Below are positions 9,582 to 17,778 of a DNA stretch of 64,000 nt, piece by piece (the first letter of the stretch is position 1; every line of letters begins with the position of its first letter). The stretch lies in contig NZ_JAIQZC010000001.1 of the NCBI RefSeq assembly GCF_020164535.1, positions 1,054,001 to 1,118,000 on the forward strand, written 5' to 3'. The translations under genes were made by a program, and so were the position numbers. Below the pieces are notes generated by a model, which ran no database searches, was not told where the DNA came from, and saw nothing but the letters and a program-made list of their open reading frames with translations. The stretch is from Psychroflexus montanilacus (GTDB lineage Bacteria > Bacteroidota > Bacteroidia > Flavobacteriales > Flavobacteriaceae).

Positions 9582-10091
9582 ATGGCTCAATTAATAAAAA
9601 TTGAAGAATTAAATGATCAACTTCAGCTCAAACCAAGCTTTAAGGTTGAAGTTGAAAACAAAGAAATTATCGATCAATTCTTCGAGCATAAAAAAGAGAA
9701 AACTTTTGAAAATATTGAGGTTAAACATCTAGACGAGCACGTTTGGTTATCTACTCCCGAAGCTGAAAGACATTACTATTCACCTCGTTTACACATAGAG
9801 GTAGAACAAAAAGAAAATCTATGTATTTTACATTGTACTTTTGGTCCGGACCCTAATCTATGGACGATGTTTATGTTCGTTCATTTTTTTCTCGGACTGT
9901 CTTTTACTGGTTTACTAGTATGGTTTTACACCAACATTACCTTAGACAATTCCAATAGTATCGTCTATATTTTGATGTCTTTAATTGCTTTAGCCTGGAT
10001 AGGTCTTTACATATTTGCTCGACAAAACCGGCAAAAAGCAACACCACAATCGAAGCTGCTACTCAAGGCGTTATCAGAAATTATCCGCTAG
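9582..10091 (+). CDS. Conserved-looking membrane protein of unknown function
   Basis: 169 aa from the ATG at 9582; a TTG at 9564 is in frame but less likely. The first 95 or so residues form a soluble charged domain (KIEELNDQLQLKPSFKVEVE), followed by two membrane segments (about 97-120 and 127-146) and a basic tail. I do not recognise the family. Its 3' end overlaps era by 4 bases in convergent orientation. The topology suggests a cytoplasmic N-terminal domain on a helical hairpin anchor. Confidence 0.75.
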   Translation: MAQLIKIEELNDQLQLKPSFKVEVENKEIIDQFFEHKKEKTFENIEVKHLDEHVWLSTPEAERHYYSPRLHIEVEQKENLCILHCTFGPDPNLWTMFMFVHFFLGLSFTGLLVWFYTNITLDNSNSIVYILMSLIALAWIGLYIFARQNRQKATPQSKLLLKALSEIIR

Positions 10092-11020
10092 TTTTGATTG
10101 TACCCAAAGCGCTTTAACTGCCGGTCATCATTCCGCCAGTTCTTATTCACCTTTACGTAAGTTTCCAGGTGTATTTTTTTATCAAAAAACTTTTCGAGAT
10201 CCTTCCTAGCTTCTGTTCCTACACGTTTGATGGCAGAACCTTTATGACCCAGGATAATAGCTTTTTGAGATTCACGCTCCACCATGATAACACTTCTGAT
10301 GTGAATAATCGAATCTGATTCCTCAAAGCTTTCAGTCTCCACTTCTACACTATAAGGAATTTCTTTTTTATAATGCATCAGGATTTTTTCTCTGATCTTT
10401 TCATTGACAAAAAAGCGTTCAGGCTTGTCCGTGAGCTGGTCTTTTGGATAAAACGCTGGAGATTCAGGAAGAAGTTCTAAAATTCGATTAAAAACTTCTC
10501 GTACACCAAAATTTTCTAAAGCAGAAATTGCAAAAATTTCAGCATTTGGTAGCTGTTCTTTCCAGTGCTTCTGCTGTTCTAAAAGCAATTCTTCATTACC
10601 TTTGTCAATTTTATTTAGCAATAAAAGAACCGGCATCTCCGCATGTTGTAGTTTTTTAAAAAAAGCTTCATCCTGCAAAGCCTTCTCTCCCAGCTCAACC
10701 AAATAAAGAAGAACGTCTGCATCCTGGAAGGCAGACTTCACAAAATCCATCATGGAATTCTGCAGTTCATAAGCAGGCTTCAGGATTCCAGGCGTATCGC
10801 TAAAGACCATCTGGAAGTCATCGCCACTTACAATACCTAAGATTCTATGTCGTGTTGTTTGAGCTTTATTTGTGATAATAGATAGTTTTTCACCAACAAA
10901 GGCATTCATCAAGGTAGATTTTCCTACGTTTGGATTACCTATAATATTAACAAACCCTGCCTTATGTGTTTTAGTTTCGATATGAATTGATTTAAATTTC
11001 AACAAAAATACGCAATTCAA
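10088..11020 (-). CDS. era: GTPase Era
   Basis: About 300 aa. A GTPase domain ([23 protein letters not shown]) is followed by a KH domain with GHKGSAIKRVGTEARKDLEK. Era binds the 3' end of 16S rRNA and is needed for 30S maturation. The start is unclear: conserved sequence begins at KTHKAGFVNIIG but no ATG lies in frame nearby. The candidates are TTG codons, including the one at 11020, so translation probably starts at a non-ATG codon. It is divergent from an outer-membrane protein gene. Confidence 0.95.
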   Translation of the reverse strand: MNCVFLLKFKSIHIETKTHKAGFVNIIGNPNVGKSTLMNAFVGEKLSIITNKAQTTRHRILGIVSGDDFQMVFSDTPGILKPAYELQNSMMDFVKSAFQDADVLLYLVELGEKALQDEAFFKKLQHAEMPVLLLLNKIDKGNEELLLEQQKHWKEQLPNAEIFAISALENFGVREVFNRILELLPESPAFYPKDQLTDKPERFFVNEKIREKILMHYKKEIPYSVEVETESFEESDSIIHIRSVIMVERESQKAIILGHKGSAIKRVGTEARKDLEKFFDKKIHLETYVKVNKNWRNDDRQLKRFGYNQN

Positions 11021-11055
11021 TCTAACCTATGGTTTCCAAACTTAGGTTGAAGCCT

Positions 11056-11063
11056 TATATTTG
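11056..11063 (+). promoter_or_regulatory. Promoter -7 element for the gene at 11081
   Basis: TATATTTG matches TAnnTTTG and ends 17 bases before the ATG. The -33 part is not clear. Confidence 0.4.
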
Positions 11064-11080
11064 CCTAAAAACCAAAAGCC

Positions 11081-11617
11081 ATGAAAAAATTATTTATTGT
11101 TACTATTCTTTTATTCTCTCTAAATATGTTTGCTCAAACTGAGGAATCATCATTCTCATACACCGAGTTTCACGAACCCAAAATCAATTTGGGTTACCTT
11201 ATCTTAGGGAATTTTGATGTCACTTACGAATACCTCATCAGCGAAGAATCTGGAGTTGGAGTGAACTTGATGATTCCTTTCGATGATTATGTGGAGTGGA
11301 ACATCAATTACAACCTTACCGGATATTATAGATTTTACTTTGGAGAAAACCATGCTGATGGATTTTTTGGAGAGGTCTTCGCCAATTTGAATGATGTAGA
11401 GGACAGAGTTCCCAATGCTGACGGTAGCGGAAGAGTTGATGATGATGTTACTGACCTTGCACTAGGACTGAGTGGTGGCTACAAACTGGTATCTAAAGGA
11501 GGAGTTGTTTTAGAAGCTTTCCTTGGTGGCGGAAGAAATTTATTTAACGAATTCAATTCTGAGCGAAATTTTGATTTCGTACTTAGAGCTGGACTCAATG
11601 TAGGTTACAGATTTTAA
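11081..11617 (+). CDS. Small outer-membrane beta-barrel protein
   Basis: 178 aa with a clear signal peptide (about residues 1-18, ending FAQ) and an amphipathic beta-strand pattern through to a C-terminal aromatic strand (LRAGLNVGYRF). The motif KINLGYLILGNFDVTYEYLI resembles small Bacteroidota outer-membrane proteins of the OmpW/DUF3575-like size class. A Ca-loop-like DGSGRVDDDVTD occurs near residue 115. Function is not known. It stands alone, with the kinase gene starting 15 nt after it. Confidence 0.75.
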   Translation: MKKLFIVTILLFSLNMFAQTEESSFSYTEFHEPKINLGYLILGNFDVTYEYLISEESGVGVNLMIPFDDYVEWNINYNLTGYYRFYFGENHADGFFGEVFANLNDVEDRVPNADGSGRVDDDVTDLALGLSGGYKLVSKGGVVLEAFLGGGRNLFNEFNSERNFDFVLRAGLNVGYRF

Positions 11618-11632
11618 TAAAACTAATTTCTC

Positions 11633-12889
11633 TTGATCCAAACCGATTTTCAAAAAAATTCTGAAATCTTCAGCCTTCTATTTGAAGGAATATCTGAGGG
11701 AATTATTGTAGTAGACGACACACAACATGTCGTAGAAGTCAATTCTGCAACAGAAACTATGTTTGGCTATACCAAAGAAGAACTTTTAGGAAAGCATCTG
11801 GATATTCTTATCCCTAAAAATTACAGGCCAAACCATCATAAACATGTGGATAAGTTCATAGAAAAATCTGAAAAACGGCAGATGGGCCATGGACGAGATC
11901 TCTATGGGCTAAAAAAAAATGGAGACATTTTTCCAGTTGAAGCTGGGCTTAATCCGTTTCAATTTGAAGGCAAACGCTATGTGATGTCATTGATAAGCGA
12001 CATTACAGAAAGGCAGACTCAAAAACACGAAATTGAAGAATTAAACAAAAATCTGGAACGTAAGATCGAGCAGCGTACAGAAGAATTAAAATTTACCATT
12101 CAGGAATTGCAACATCTCAATTCTAAGCTGGAGAGTGAAATTCAAAAAAGAAAACAAGCTGAAGCGAAAACAAAACAAGCGCTTCAAAAAGAAATAGAAC
12201 TCAATGAACTAAAAACAAAATTCTTATCATTGGTTTCACATGAGTTCAAAACACCATTAAGTGGAATTCTAACCTCGTCTACCCTGGCCAAAAAATACAC
12301 TCAAACAGAACAGCAAGATAAGCGAGAAAAGCACCTTAATACCATCAAAAATAAAGTACATTACCTCACTGGTATTTTAAATGATTTTCTTTCTATAGAG
12401 CGTCTGGAATCTGGAAAAGTCACTTACAAATTTGAAGAATTCAGTTTGATAACCTTAGTCAATGAAGTTATTTACAATGCCAATGTCACATTGAAAGATG
12501 GGCAGGAAATCATCTACCCACAAAACCTTGAAGACAAAAGCCTTAAGCAAGACAAACACGTTCTGGAATTGGTTTTATTCAATTTGTTAAGCAACGCTAT
12601 CAAGTATTCTTCAGAAGATACCACAATTCATTTTGAAGTTGACTGTTCTGGCCCTAATATGATAAAATTCAAAATAAGGGATGAAGGAATGGGAATTCCA
12701 AAGAATGATCAAAAGCATATTTTTGAACGTTATTTTAGAGCAGAAAATGCATTAAATAATCAAGGAACAGGCATAGGATTGAACATAGCTAAGGTTCATC
12801 TGGAAAATTTGAATGGTTCTATATGTTTTGAGTCTAAAGAAGGTGTCGGTACTACATTTTACATAGAAATACCTAAAGTCCATGAGTAA
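11633..12889 (+). CDS. PAS-domain sensor histidine kinase
   Basis: 418 aa, soluble and without membrane segments. It has one PAS domain (about residues 8-125, EGISEGIIVVDDTQHVVEVN and later VMSLISDITERQ), a coiled-coil linker (about 125-190), a HisKA domain with the phospho-acceptor H203 in VSHEFKTPLSG, and a HATPase domain (NLLSNAIKYS, DEGMGIPK, GTGIGLNIAK). The reading frame opens only with TTG at 11633. The stop overlaps the start of the response-regulator gene, so they form a two-component operon. A cytoplasmic sensor of redox or energy state would fit, but the ligand is not visible. Confidence 0.93.
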   Translation: MIQTDFQKNSEIFSLLFEGISEGIIVVDDTQHVVEVNSATETMFGYTKEELLGKHLDILIPKNYRPNHHKHVDKFIEKSEKRQMGHGRDLYGLKKNGDIFPVEAGLNPFQFEGKRYVMSLISDITERQTQKHEIEELNKNLERKIEQRTEELKFTIQELQHLNSKLESEIQKRKQAEAKTKQALQKEIELNELKTKFLSLVSHEFKTPLSGILTSSTLAKKYTQTEQQDKREKHLNTIKNKVHYLTGILNDFLSIERLESGKVTYKFEEFSLITLVNEVIYNANVTLKDGQEIIYPQNLEDKSLKQDKHVLELVLFNLLSNAIKYSSEDTTIHFEVDCSGPNMIKFKIRDEGMGIPKNDQKHIFERYFRAENALNNQGTGIGLNIAKVHLENLNGSICFESKEGVGTTFYIEIPKVHE

Positions 12890-13919
12890 AAAAATTCTTT
12901 TAATCGAAGACGATAAAACCGTAAGAGAAAATACGGCAGAACTGCTTGAATTATCAAATTATGAGGTAGAGACTGCCTCCAACGGAAGGATTGGCATAGA
13001 AAAAGCACCTGTTTTTCGACCTGATGTTGTGGTTTGTGACATCATGATGCCAGAAATGGATGGATATGAGGTCCTGGAAAACCTATCTAAAAATGAAGTT
13101 TTGAGACACATCCCTTTCATTTTTCTGTCAGCTAAAACAGACCATAAAGATGTAAGAAGGGGCATGAATCTAGGCGCTGATGATTACCTTACCAAACCAT
13201 TTGAAGAGGAGGAATTGGTAGATGCTATCGAAAGCAGACTAGCTAAAGCAGACATTCTCAGCTCAAATCAGAGTCAGCAATCTTCAAATTCAAGCATACA
13301 TTCTTTTGAAGCACTAAAAGAGTTTTTCAAAAAGGAAAAGCTAAAAACATATGAAGCCGGTGATTCGATTTTTGAAAGCGGACATATCTCAAATTCAATC
13401 TACTTGATTCAAAAAGGAGTTGTAAAAACCTTTAAACTTGATGAAAACGGAAAAGAACTCATTACATCAATTCAAAAAGTAAATGATATTTTTGGCAATT
13501 TGAGCTTTACGAAGCCATCTCATGTTTCAGAGTTTGCATCGGCTTTGGAAGACACTTCCGTTTTTGAAATTTCTATAGACAAAGTAAAGCAGTTATTTAA
13601 TGAACACCCCCAGGTAATGTTTGAATTCATTGACCAGCTAGGTGATCATTTAAGCGAAACCAAATCCCAACTGATGGATATGGCATACAGCTCGGTAAGA
13701 AGAAAAACTGCTCAAAGCATTTTACTATTCTCCGAACGTTTGAAAAAAAACAAACTCAGTCAAATCCGAATTTCCAGAGCAGACCTTGCTGCTGTCGCTG
13801 GTATTGCTTCAGAAAGCCTCATTCGCACACTTTCTACCTTCAAAAAAGAGGGAATTATTGATGTGGAAGGCCGCAACATAAAAATAAATGACTTTGAAGC
13901 TTTGGAGCAAATTGTTTGA
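12882..13919 (+). CDS. Response regulator fused to a CRP/FNR-type regulator
   Basis: 345 aa. A receiver domain (residues 1-125) has acceptor D53 in VCDIMMPEMDGYE and the conserved Lys in YLTKPFEEEE. A linker leads to a cyclic-nucleotide-binding-type jelly roll (about 145-265, AGDSIFESGHISNSIYLIQK) and a CRP-type winged helix (about 275-340, ISRADLAAVAGIASESLIRT). There is no FNR-style N-terminal cysteine cluster. Phosphorylation by the overlapping kinase probably controls DNA binding. The two universal stress genes next door are plausible targets. Confidence 0.93.
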   Translation: MSKKILLIEDDKTVRENTAELLELSNYEVETASNGRIGIEKAPVFRPDVVVCDIMMPEMDGYEVLENLSKNEVLRHIPFIFLSAKTDHKDVRRGMNLGADDYLTKPFEEEELVDAIESRLAKADILSSNQSQQSSNSSIHSFEALKEFFKKEKLKTYEAGDSIFESGHISNSIYLIQKGVVKTFKLDENGKELITSIQKVNDIFGNLSFTKPSHVSEFASALEDTSVFEISIDKVKQLFNEHPQVMFEFIDQLGDHLSETKSQLMDMAYSSVRRKTAQSILLFSERLKKNKLSQIRISRADLAAVAGIASESLIRTLSTFKKEGIIDVEGRNIKINDFEALEQIV

Positions 13920-13952
13920 ATATTAAAAAATGCTATTCAATAAAAGCTAATC

Positions 13953-13964
13953 TGACTTTTGTCA
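13953..13964. promoter_or_regulatory. Candidate CRP/FNR-type operator TGAC-N4-GTCA
   Basis: TGACTTTTGTCA is a dyad with arms TGAC/GTCA and a 4-base centre, the geometry of FNR-family boxes. Its centre lies about 41 bases before the predicted transcription start at about 14000, the class II activator position. It sits directly after the receiver-CRP gene. Confidence 0.45.
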
Positions 13965-13987
13965 TATTTTGAATTTTATTGACCCTA

Positions 13988-13995
13988 TACATTTG
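13988..13995 (+). promoter_or_regulatory. Promoter -7 element for the universal stress gene
   Basis: TACATTTG matches TAnnTTTG, with a TTG at 13969-13971 (16-base spacer) as the -33 element. The ATG of the stress gene is 22 bases downstream. Confidence 0.5.
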
Positions 13996-14016
13996 CACTC
14001 ATAGAATCTTACGTCT

Positions 14017-14805
14017 ATGAATGTAGTATTGCTTTCGGATTTTTCTTCATCATCCACCCACATGTTGGATTACGCAGCTATGCTGTTCAAAAATCAAGAA
14101 GCCAGCTTTACTATTCTACACATCAAGTCACCTTGCCACAAAGGCGATTGTGGTGGAAAATGCGATATTATTTTTAGCCAAAAGCTTAAGAGAGACCAGG
14201 ACCTTCTTAGGCAAAAAGGTTGCGTCAATAGCATTACGACAAAATTTATTGAAGGATCCTTTATAGAAAGTATTCGCTCTGTCATTATTGATGAGCGCAT
14301 AGATTTAATTATGCTTGGTAATTCGACTAAACAAGTTTTCAACACTGGATTATTTTTTGATAAGAAAACTTTAGAAATTATTACCAAAGTAAAATGTTCT
14401 GTAGTCCTGGTGCCGGAACAGGCACATTTGAGTTTACCTCAAACTGCACTTTTGCCAACAGATTTTTCAATTACGTCAGACTACAGTATATTTAATATAC
14501 TGACCTCCTTATCATTTGTCAACCAGACCCACCTCTCATTGATTCCTACTGGTCTACACAAGACATTGGGACCTAATAAAAGGCATTCTAAAGATTTGAT
14601 TTCAAAAGTGATTAATTCATTAGAATTTAAAAGCGTGAAAGAGATCCAATCAACTTTGAAAGTCGCCTATATCAATAGGTTTGACCTTGTCATGGTCATG
14701 GCAAAAAACCTGAGTATCTTCAAGGAATTATTTAGCACCTCTCCAGAATCCCTGTTACGACCAGAAGTTCCTTTTCTCTTTTTACACGACTCCAGAAAAT
14801 TGTAA
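14017..14805 (+). CDS. Universal stress protein (UspA family)
   Basis: 262 aa with a UspA fold at the N-terminus (MNVVLLSDFSSSSTHMLDYA, DERIDLIMLGNSTKQVFNTG, and TKVKCSVVLVPE near residue 125) and a more divergent second half (TALLPTDFSITSDYSIFNIL), so it is a tandem or degenerate two-domain Usp. Three cysteines (C40, C45, C49) lie in a short loop, which is unusual for the family and might bind metal or sense redox. It lies downstream of the receiver-CRP gene, with its own promoter and a candidate CRP-type box. Confidence 0.82.
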   Translation: MNVVLLSDFSSSSTHMLDYAAMLFKNQEASFTILHIKSPCHKGDCGGKCDIIFSQKLKRDQDLLRQKGCVNSITTKFIEGSFIESIRSVIIDERIDLIMLGNSTKQVFNTGLFFDKKTLEIITKVKCSVVLVPEQAHLSLPQTALLPTDFSITSDYSIFNILTSLSFVNQTHLSLIPTGLHKTLGPNKRHSKDLISKVINSLEFKSVKEIQSTLKVAYINRFDLVMVMAKNLSIFKELFSTSPESLLRPEVPFLFLHDSRKL

Positions 14806-14860
14806 AACAATGACAGGTTAAAGTTATTTTGCGTAATTTCAATTACTCAATCTATCAAAA

Positions 14861-16318
14861 ATGAAGACTTATTTCCGATACGCCATAGTTGTTATTATTT
14901 TAATAATCATTGGGTTTATCACCACCAATTATTTTGTCTCCAAAAAAATAAAAAGTTTACTTGCTGAAGAATCAGCTCTCACTTATTCAAACCTCAGTGT
15001 AAATGCTTTTGCCGGAAGTATGAGCTTAAGTGATGTCTCTTTTGATGAGGATACCAAACAAATAAAAATTGAAGACATCAACTTAAACGTAGACATCATT
15101 CACTACCTTATCAATAAAGAGGTTATTGTTCAAAGCATTGATGCTAGTGGTTTTGATATTAAATTAGTAATCGTAAAAGGCCGAAAAAAAGAAAAGAAAA
15201 AGGAAAGTAAAATTGATATTGTAAGCATTAATAGTGTGAATCTCAAAGAGGCTCGAGTCCGTATTGACGAAGAGGATCAAACTATTTTGAAAGTGTCTCG
15301 TTTAGATCTGAGTGCTGAAGATATTTCTTGGCCATTGGACGAGGAATTCAAATGGTTAGAAAACGAGTCCATAAAAGTAAAGGCTCAATCTATTAGCTAT
15401 AATTTAGACAAATTACATGATTTGCGATCTGAGCAGTTCGTATTTGAGGAAAATTCATTAACCCTTAAAGGGTTTTATTTAAAACCAAAATTTACTAAAA
15501 CCAATTACGTCGATCAAATTCAAAAACAAACAGATTTGATGGATTTAAGTGCCAAAACTTTAAAGGTTTCTGGATTTGGACTCAAAAAGAAAGACAGTTT
15601 ATTCAATATTTTAGTTCAGAAAATTGAGATCGATTCAACAAGATTTAACATTTACAGAGATAAAACTATAAAGCCTGATAATAGTATCAAACCTTTGTAT
15701 AGCGAAGCTTTAAGAAATCTAAAATTCCAACTCGCCATCGATTCTTTTATTATTACTGAAATGAACCTTACGTATGAAGAGTTATTGGATAAAGAAAGAG
15801 AACCAGGCCAGTTAAAATTTAATGCGATAAGAGGTCAAATAACAAATTTCCATAACGGCTTAAAAGTTGAAAATCCTGATATAGAGGCCAAATTAAGGGC
15901 TAAATTTTCCAAGGATTCTGAAATTTACTTCAACTTAAGCTTTGTGCCAGATCACGAAACCTTTTACCTCTCTACGCTTTTACAAGAAGTAGAAGACAAA
16001 TCTGTGAATAATTTTTTTGCCCCAGCTATGCGGATGGAGTTAGATGGCAAAATCAATAAAATAGAAACTAGCTTTTCTGGAAATGATACACATATGAACG
16101 GAGATTTTAAAATTGCGTATAAAAAACTAAAATTGAATGTGCTCAAAAAAGATGGCGGGAAAAACAATTTTGCTAGCTTATTAAGCAATGTGTTTATAAG
16201 AAACAGAGATGTTGATGATAGCTATAAATTAAAAGAAGTTGAGAGGGATCAAACAAAATCCTTTTGGAACTATGTATGGACCTTCCACCTGGAAGGACTC
16301 AAAAAAGCCTTATTATGA
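14861..16318 (+). CDS. AsmA/DUF748-like membrane-anchored protein
   Basis: 485 aa. One N-terminal membrane segment (about residues 7-27) is followed by a long, repetitive, mostly beta periplasmic region with AsmA-like phrases (LTYSNLSVNAFAGSMSLSDV, IEDINLNVDIIHYL, and later MRMELDGKINKIETSFSGND). AsmA-type proteins are thought to bridge membranes or move lipids, but this is a weak family match and the role is unknown. It lies between the two universal stress genes, so it may belong to the same stress response. Confidence 0.6.
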   Translation: MKTYFRYAIVVIILIIIGFITTNYFVSKKIKSLLAEESALTYSNLSVNAFAGSMSLSDVSFDEDTKQIKIEDINLNVDIIHYLINKEVIVQSIDASGFDIKLVIVKGRKKEKKKESKIDIVSINSVNLKEARVRIDEEDQTILKVSRLDLSAEDISWPLDEEFKWLENESIKVKAQSISYNLDKLHDLRSEQFVFEENSLTLKGFYLKPKFTKTNYVDQIQKQTDLMDLSAKTLKVSGFGLKKKDSLFNILVQKIEIDSTRFNIYRDKTIKPDNSIKPLYSEALRNLKFQLAIDSFIITEMNLTYEELLDKEREPGQLKFNAIRGQITNFHNGLKVENPDIEAKLRAKFSKDSEIYFNLSFVPDHETFYLSTLLQEVEDKSVNNFFAPAMRMELDGKINKIETSFSGNDTHMNGDFKIAYKKLKLNVLKKDGGKNNFASLLSNVFIRNRDVDDSYKLKEVERDQTKSFWNYVWTFHLEGLKKALL

Positions 16319-16321
16319 TTG

Positions 16322-17158
16322 TTATATTTTAAAAGTAACTATGGGTTTTTTAATGTGATTGACCAGATCTTCTGCAAGGCTTCCACTCATAAAATGGGAA
16401 ATCCCTTTTCTCCCGTGAGTTCCAATTCCTATTAAATCAGCGTCCATTTTGGAAGCAAAATTGCGTATACCGCGTTCTACAGTGACGTCATTATAAATAT
16501 GAAACTGAGAGGGTTGAAAAGAGATAGATTTGGTAAAATCATTAAACATCAAATCCAGCTGAGCAGTTGTCTTAAATTTATGCGGCGTATTAATATAGAC
16601 AAGTTGCAGGTCAACATCTAGAAGTCTTGAAAAATCCAAGGCAGCTTTAAATGCTTTTCTATTGGATAATGTCAGATTTGAAACAAAAACAAATCTATCT
16701 ATTTTAAAAATGGGCACTTCTTCTTTAATAACCAGTACGGGTATTTTTGAGAATCGGACGACTTTTTCGGTGTTGGACCCAATAAATATCTCTTGCAAAC
16801 CATCAGACCCGTTTGAACCCATCACTACAAGATCGCAATCGTATTTTTTAGCAATGGACATGATCCCGTCAAATGCTTCATCAAACTCTACTGTTTCGTG
16901 TACGTTGATTCCATCCAGATAGTAACTCATCTTATCGAAAGTCTCAGTAAACTTTTTATGAGCGAGTTTCATAAAAAACATAGATTCCGGAAGATCTCCC
17001 CCTACTCCTTCATTTACAGGATCAATGAGTTGCAATGGCAACTCTAGCAAGTGAAGTAAAAAGATTTCACTATCGTATTTTTTAGCGATTTGAGCAGCAA
17101 CTTTTAGCGCATTATTGGCCTGTTGAGAAAAATCTGTAGGAACAAGAATTCTTTTCAT
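16322..17158 (-). CDS. Tandem universal stress protein
   Basis: 278 aa with two UspA domains: MKRILVPTDFSQQANNALKV through CDLVVMGSNGSDGLQEIFIG and VVRFSKIPVLVI, then a second domain ending ADLIGIGTHGRKGISHFMSG and SLAEDLVNHIKKPIVTFKI. The second domain carries the ATP-binding pattern G-x2-G-x9-GS/T, so nucleotide binding is likely there. It converges on the AsmA-like gene, with three bases between the stops. Confidence 0.93.
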   Translation of the reverse strand: MKRILVPTDFSQQANNALKVAAQIAKKYDSEIFLLHLLELPLQLIDPVNEGVGGDLPESMFFMKLAHKKFTETFDKMSYYLDGINVHETVEFDEAFDGIMSIAKKYDCDLVVMGSNGSDGLQEIFIGSNTEKVVRFSKIPVLVIKEEVPIFKIDRFVFVSNLTLSNRKAFKAALDFSRLLDVDLQLVYINTPHKFKTTAQLDLMFNDFTKSISFQPSQFHIYNDVTVERGIRNFASKMDADLIGIGTHGRKGISHFMSGSLAEDLVNHIKKPIVTFKI

Positions 17159-17235
17159 GACATAAGGTTAAGGAGTATACTAAAATACTTTAAATTATAA
17201 AAAAACAGCCTCTTTTTTAACTGATAAATTATTAT

Positions 17236-17243
17236 TACATTTG
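17236..17243 (+). promoter_or_regulatory. Promoter -7 element of the rimP-nusA-infB operon
   Basis: TACATTTG matches TAnnTTTG. Transcription from here would start at about 17250 and produce a leader that includes the hairpin at 17259-17281. Confidence 0.5.
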
Positions 17244-17258
17244 CAAAGTTTTGAATAT

Positions 17259-17286
17259 GAGGGGACAAATTTAGTCCCCTCTTTTT
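17259..17286 (+). promoter_or_regulatory. Terminator-like leader hairpin before rimP
   Basis: GAGGGGAC, a 7-base loop AAATTTA, GTCCCCTC, then five T. It has the form of an intrinsic terminator but lies between the operon promoter and the rimP start, so it could act as an attenuator. NusA, encoded in this operon, affects pausing at such hairpins. Confidence 0.55.
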
Positions 17287-17297
17287 ATAAGTATAGA

Positions 17298-17771
17298 ATG
17301 GCTTTAGAAAAAGAGCAAATAATGGCCTTAGTGAACCAAGGTCTTCAGGAGGATGAAAGTCTATTTCTAATTGATTTACAAATTTCTGGAGGAAATAACA
17401 TCAAAGTAATTATTGATGGAGACAGAGATTTATCGATTTCAGATTGTGTAAACATAAGCAGAGCTATTGAACATAATCTGGATCGAGAGATTGAAGATTT
17501 TTCACTAGAAGTAGCTTCCTGCGGAGCAACAGAACCACTACTTTACCCGAGACAATATCAAAAAAATGTGGGTAGAAAATTAGCTGTAGAAACCAAGAAT
17601 CAAACCATTGAAGCAGACCTGATAAGTGTTGAGGATGATAAAATTTACCTCAAATGGACTGCAAAAGAGCCAAAACCAGTAGGAAAAGGCAAACATAAAG
17701 TGAATAAAGAAGCAAAAATAGCTTTCGAAGATATTGTGAAAGCTCAAGTTATAATAAATTTTAACAAATAA
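17298..17771 (+). CDS. rimP: Ribosome maturation factor RimP
   Basis: 157 aa from the ATG at 17298. The frame is open back to a TTG at 17241, but that extension would read through the leader hairpin and is rejected. It has the RimP N-terminal alpha/beta domain (LFLIDLQISGGNNIKVIIDG, DCVNISRAIEHNLD, EVASCGATEPL) and a C-terminal SH3-like domain. RimP assists 30S assembly. It is the first gene of rimP-nusA-infB, 7 nt before nusA. Confidence 0.95.
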   Translation: MALEKEQIMALVNQGLQEDESLFLIDLQISGGNNIKVIIDGDRDLSISDCVNISRAIEHNLDREIEDFSLEVASCGATEPLLYPRQYQKNVGRKLAVETKNQTIEADLISVEDDKIYLKWTAKEPKPVGKGKHKVNKEAKIAFEDIVKAQVIINFNK

Positions 17772-17778
17772 AGATATT

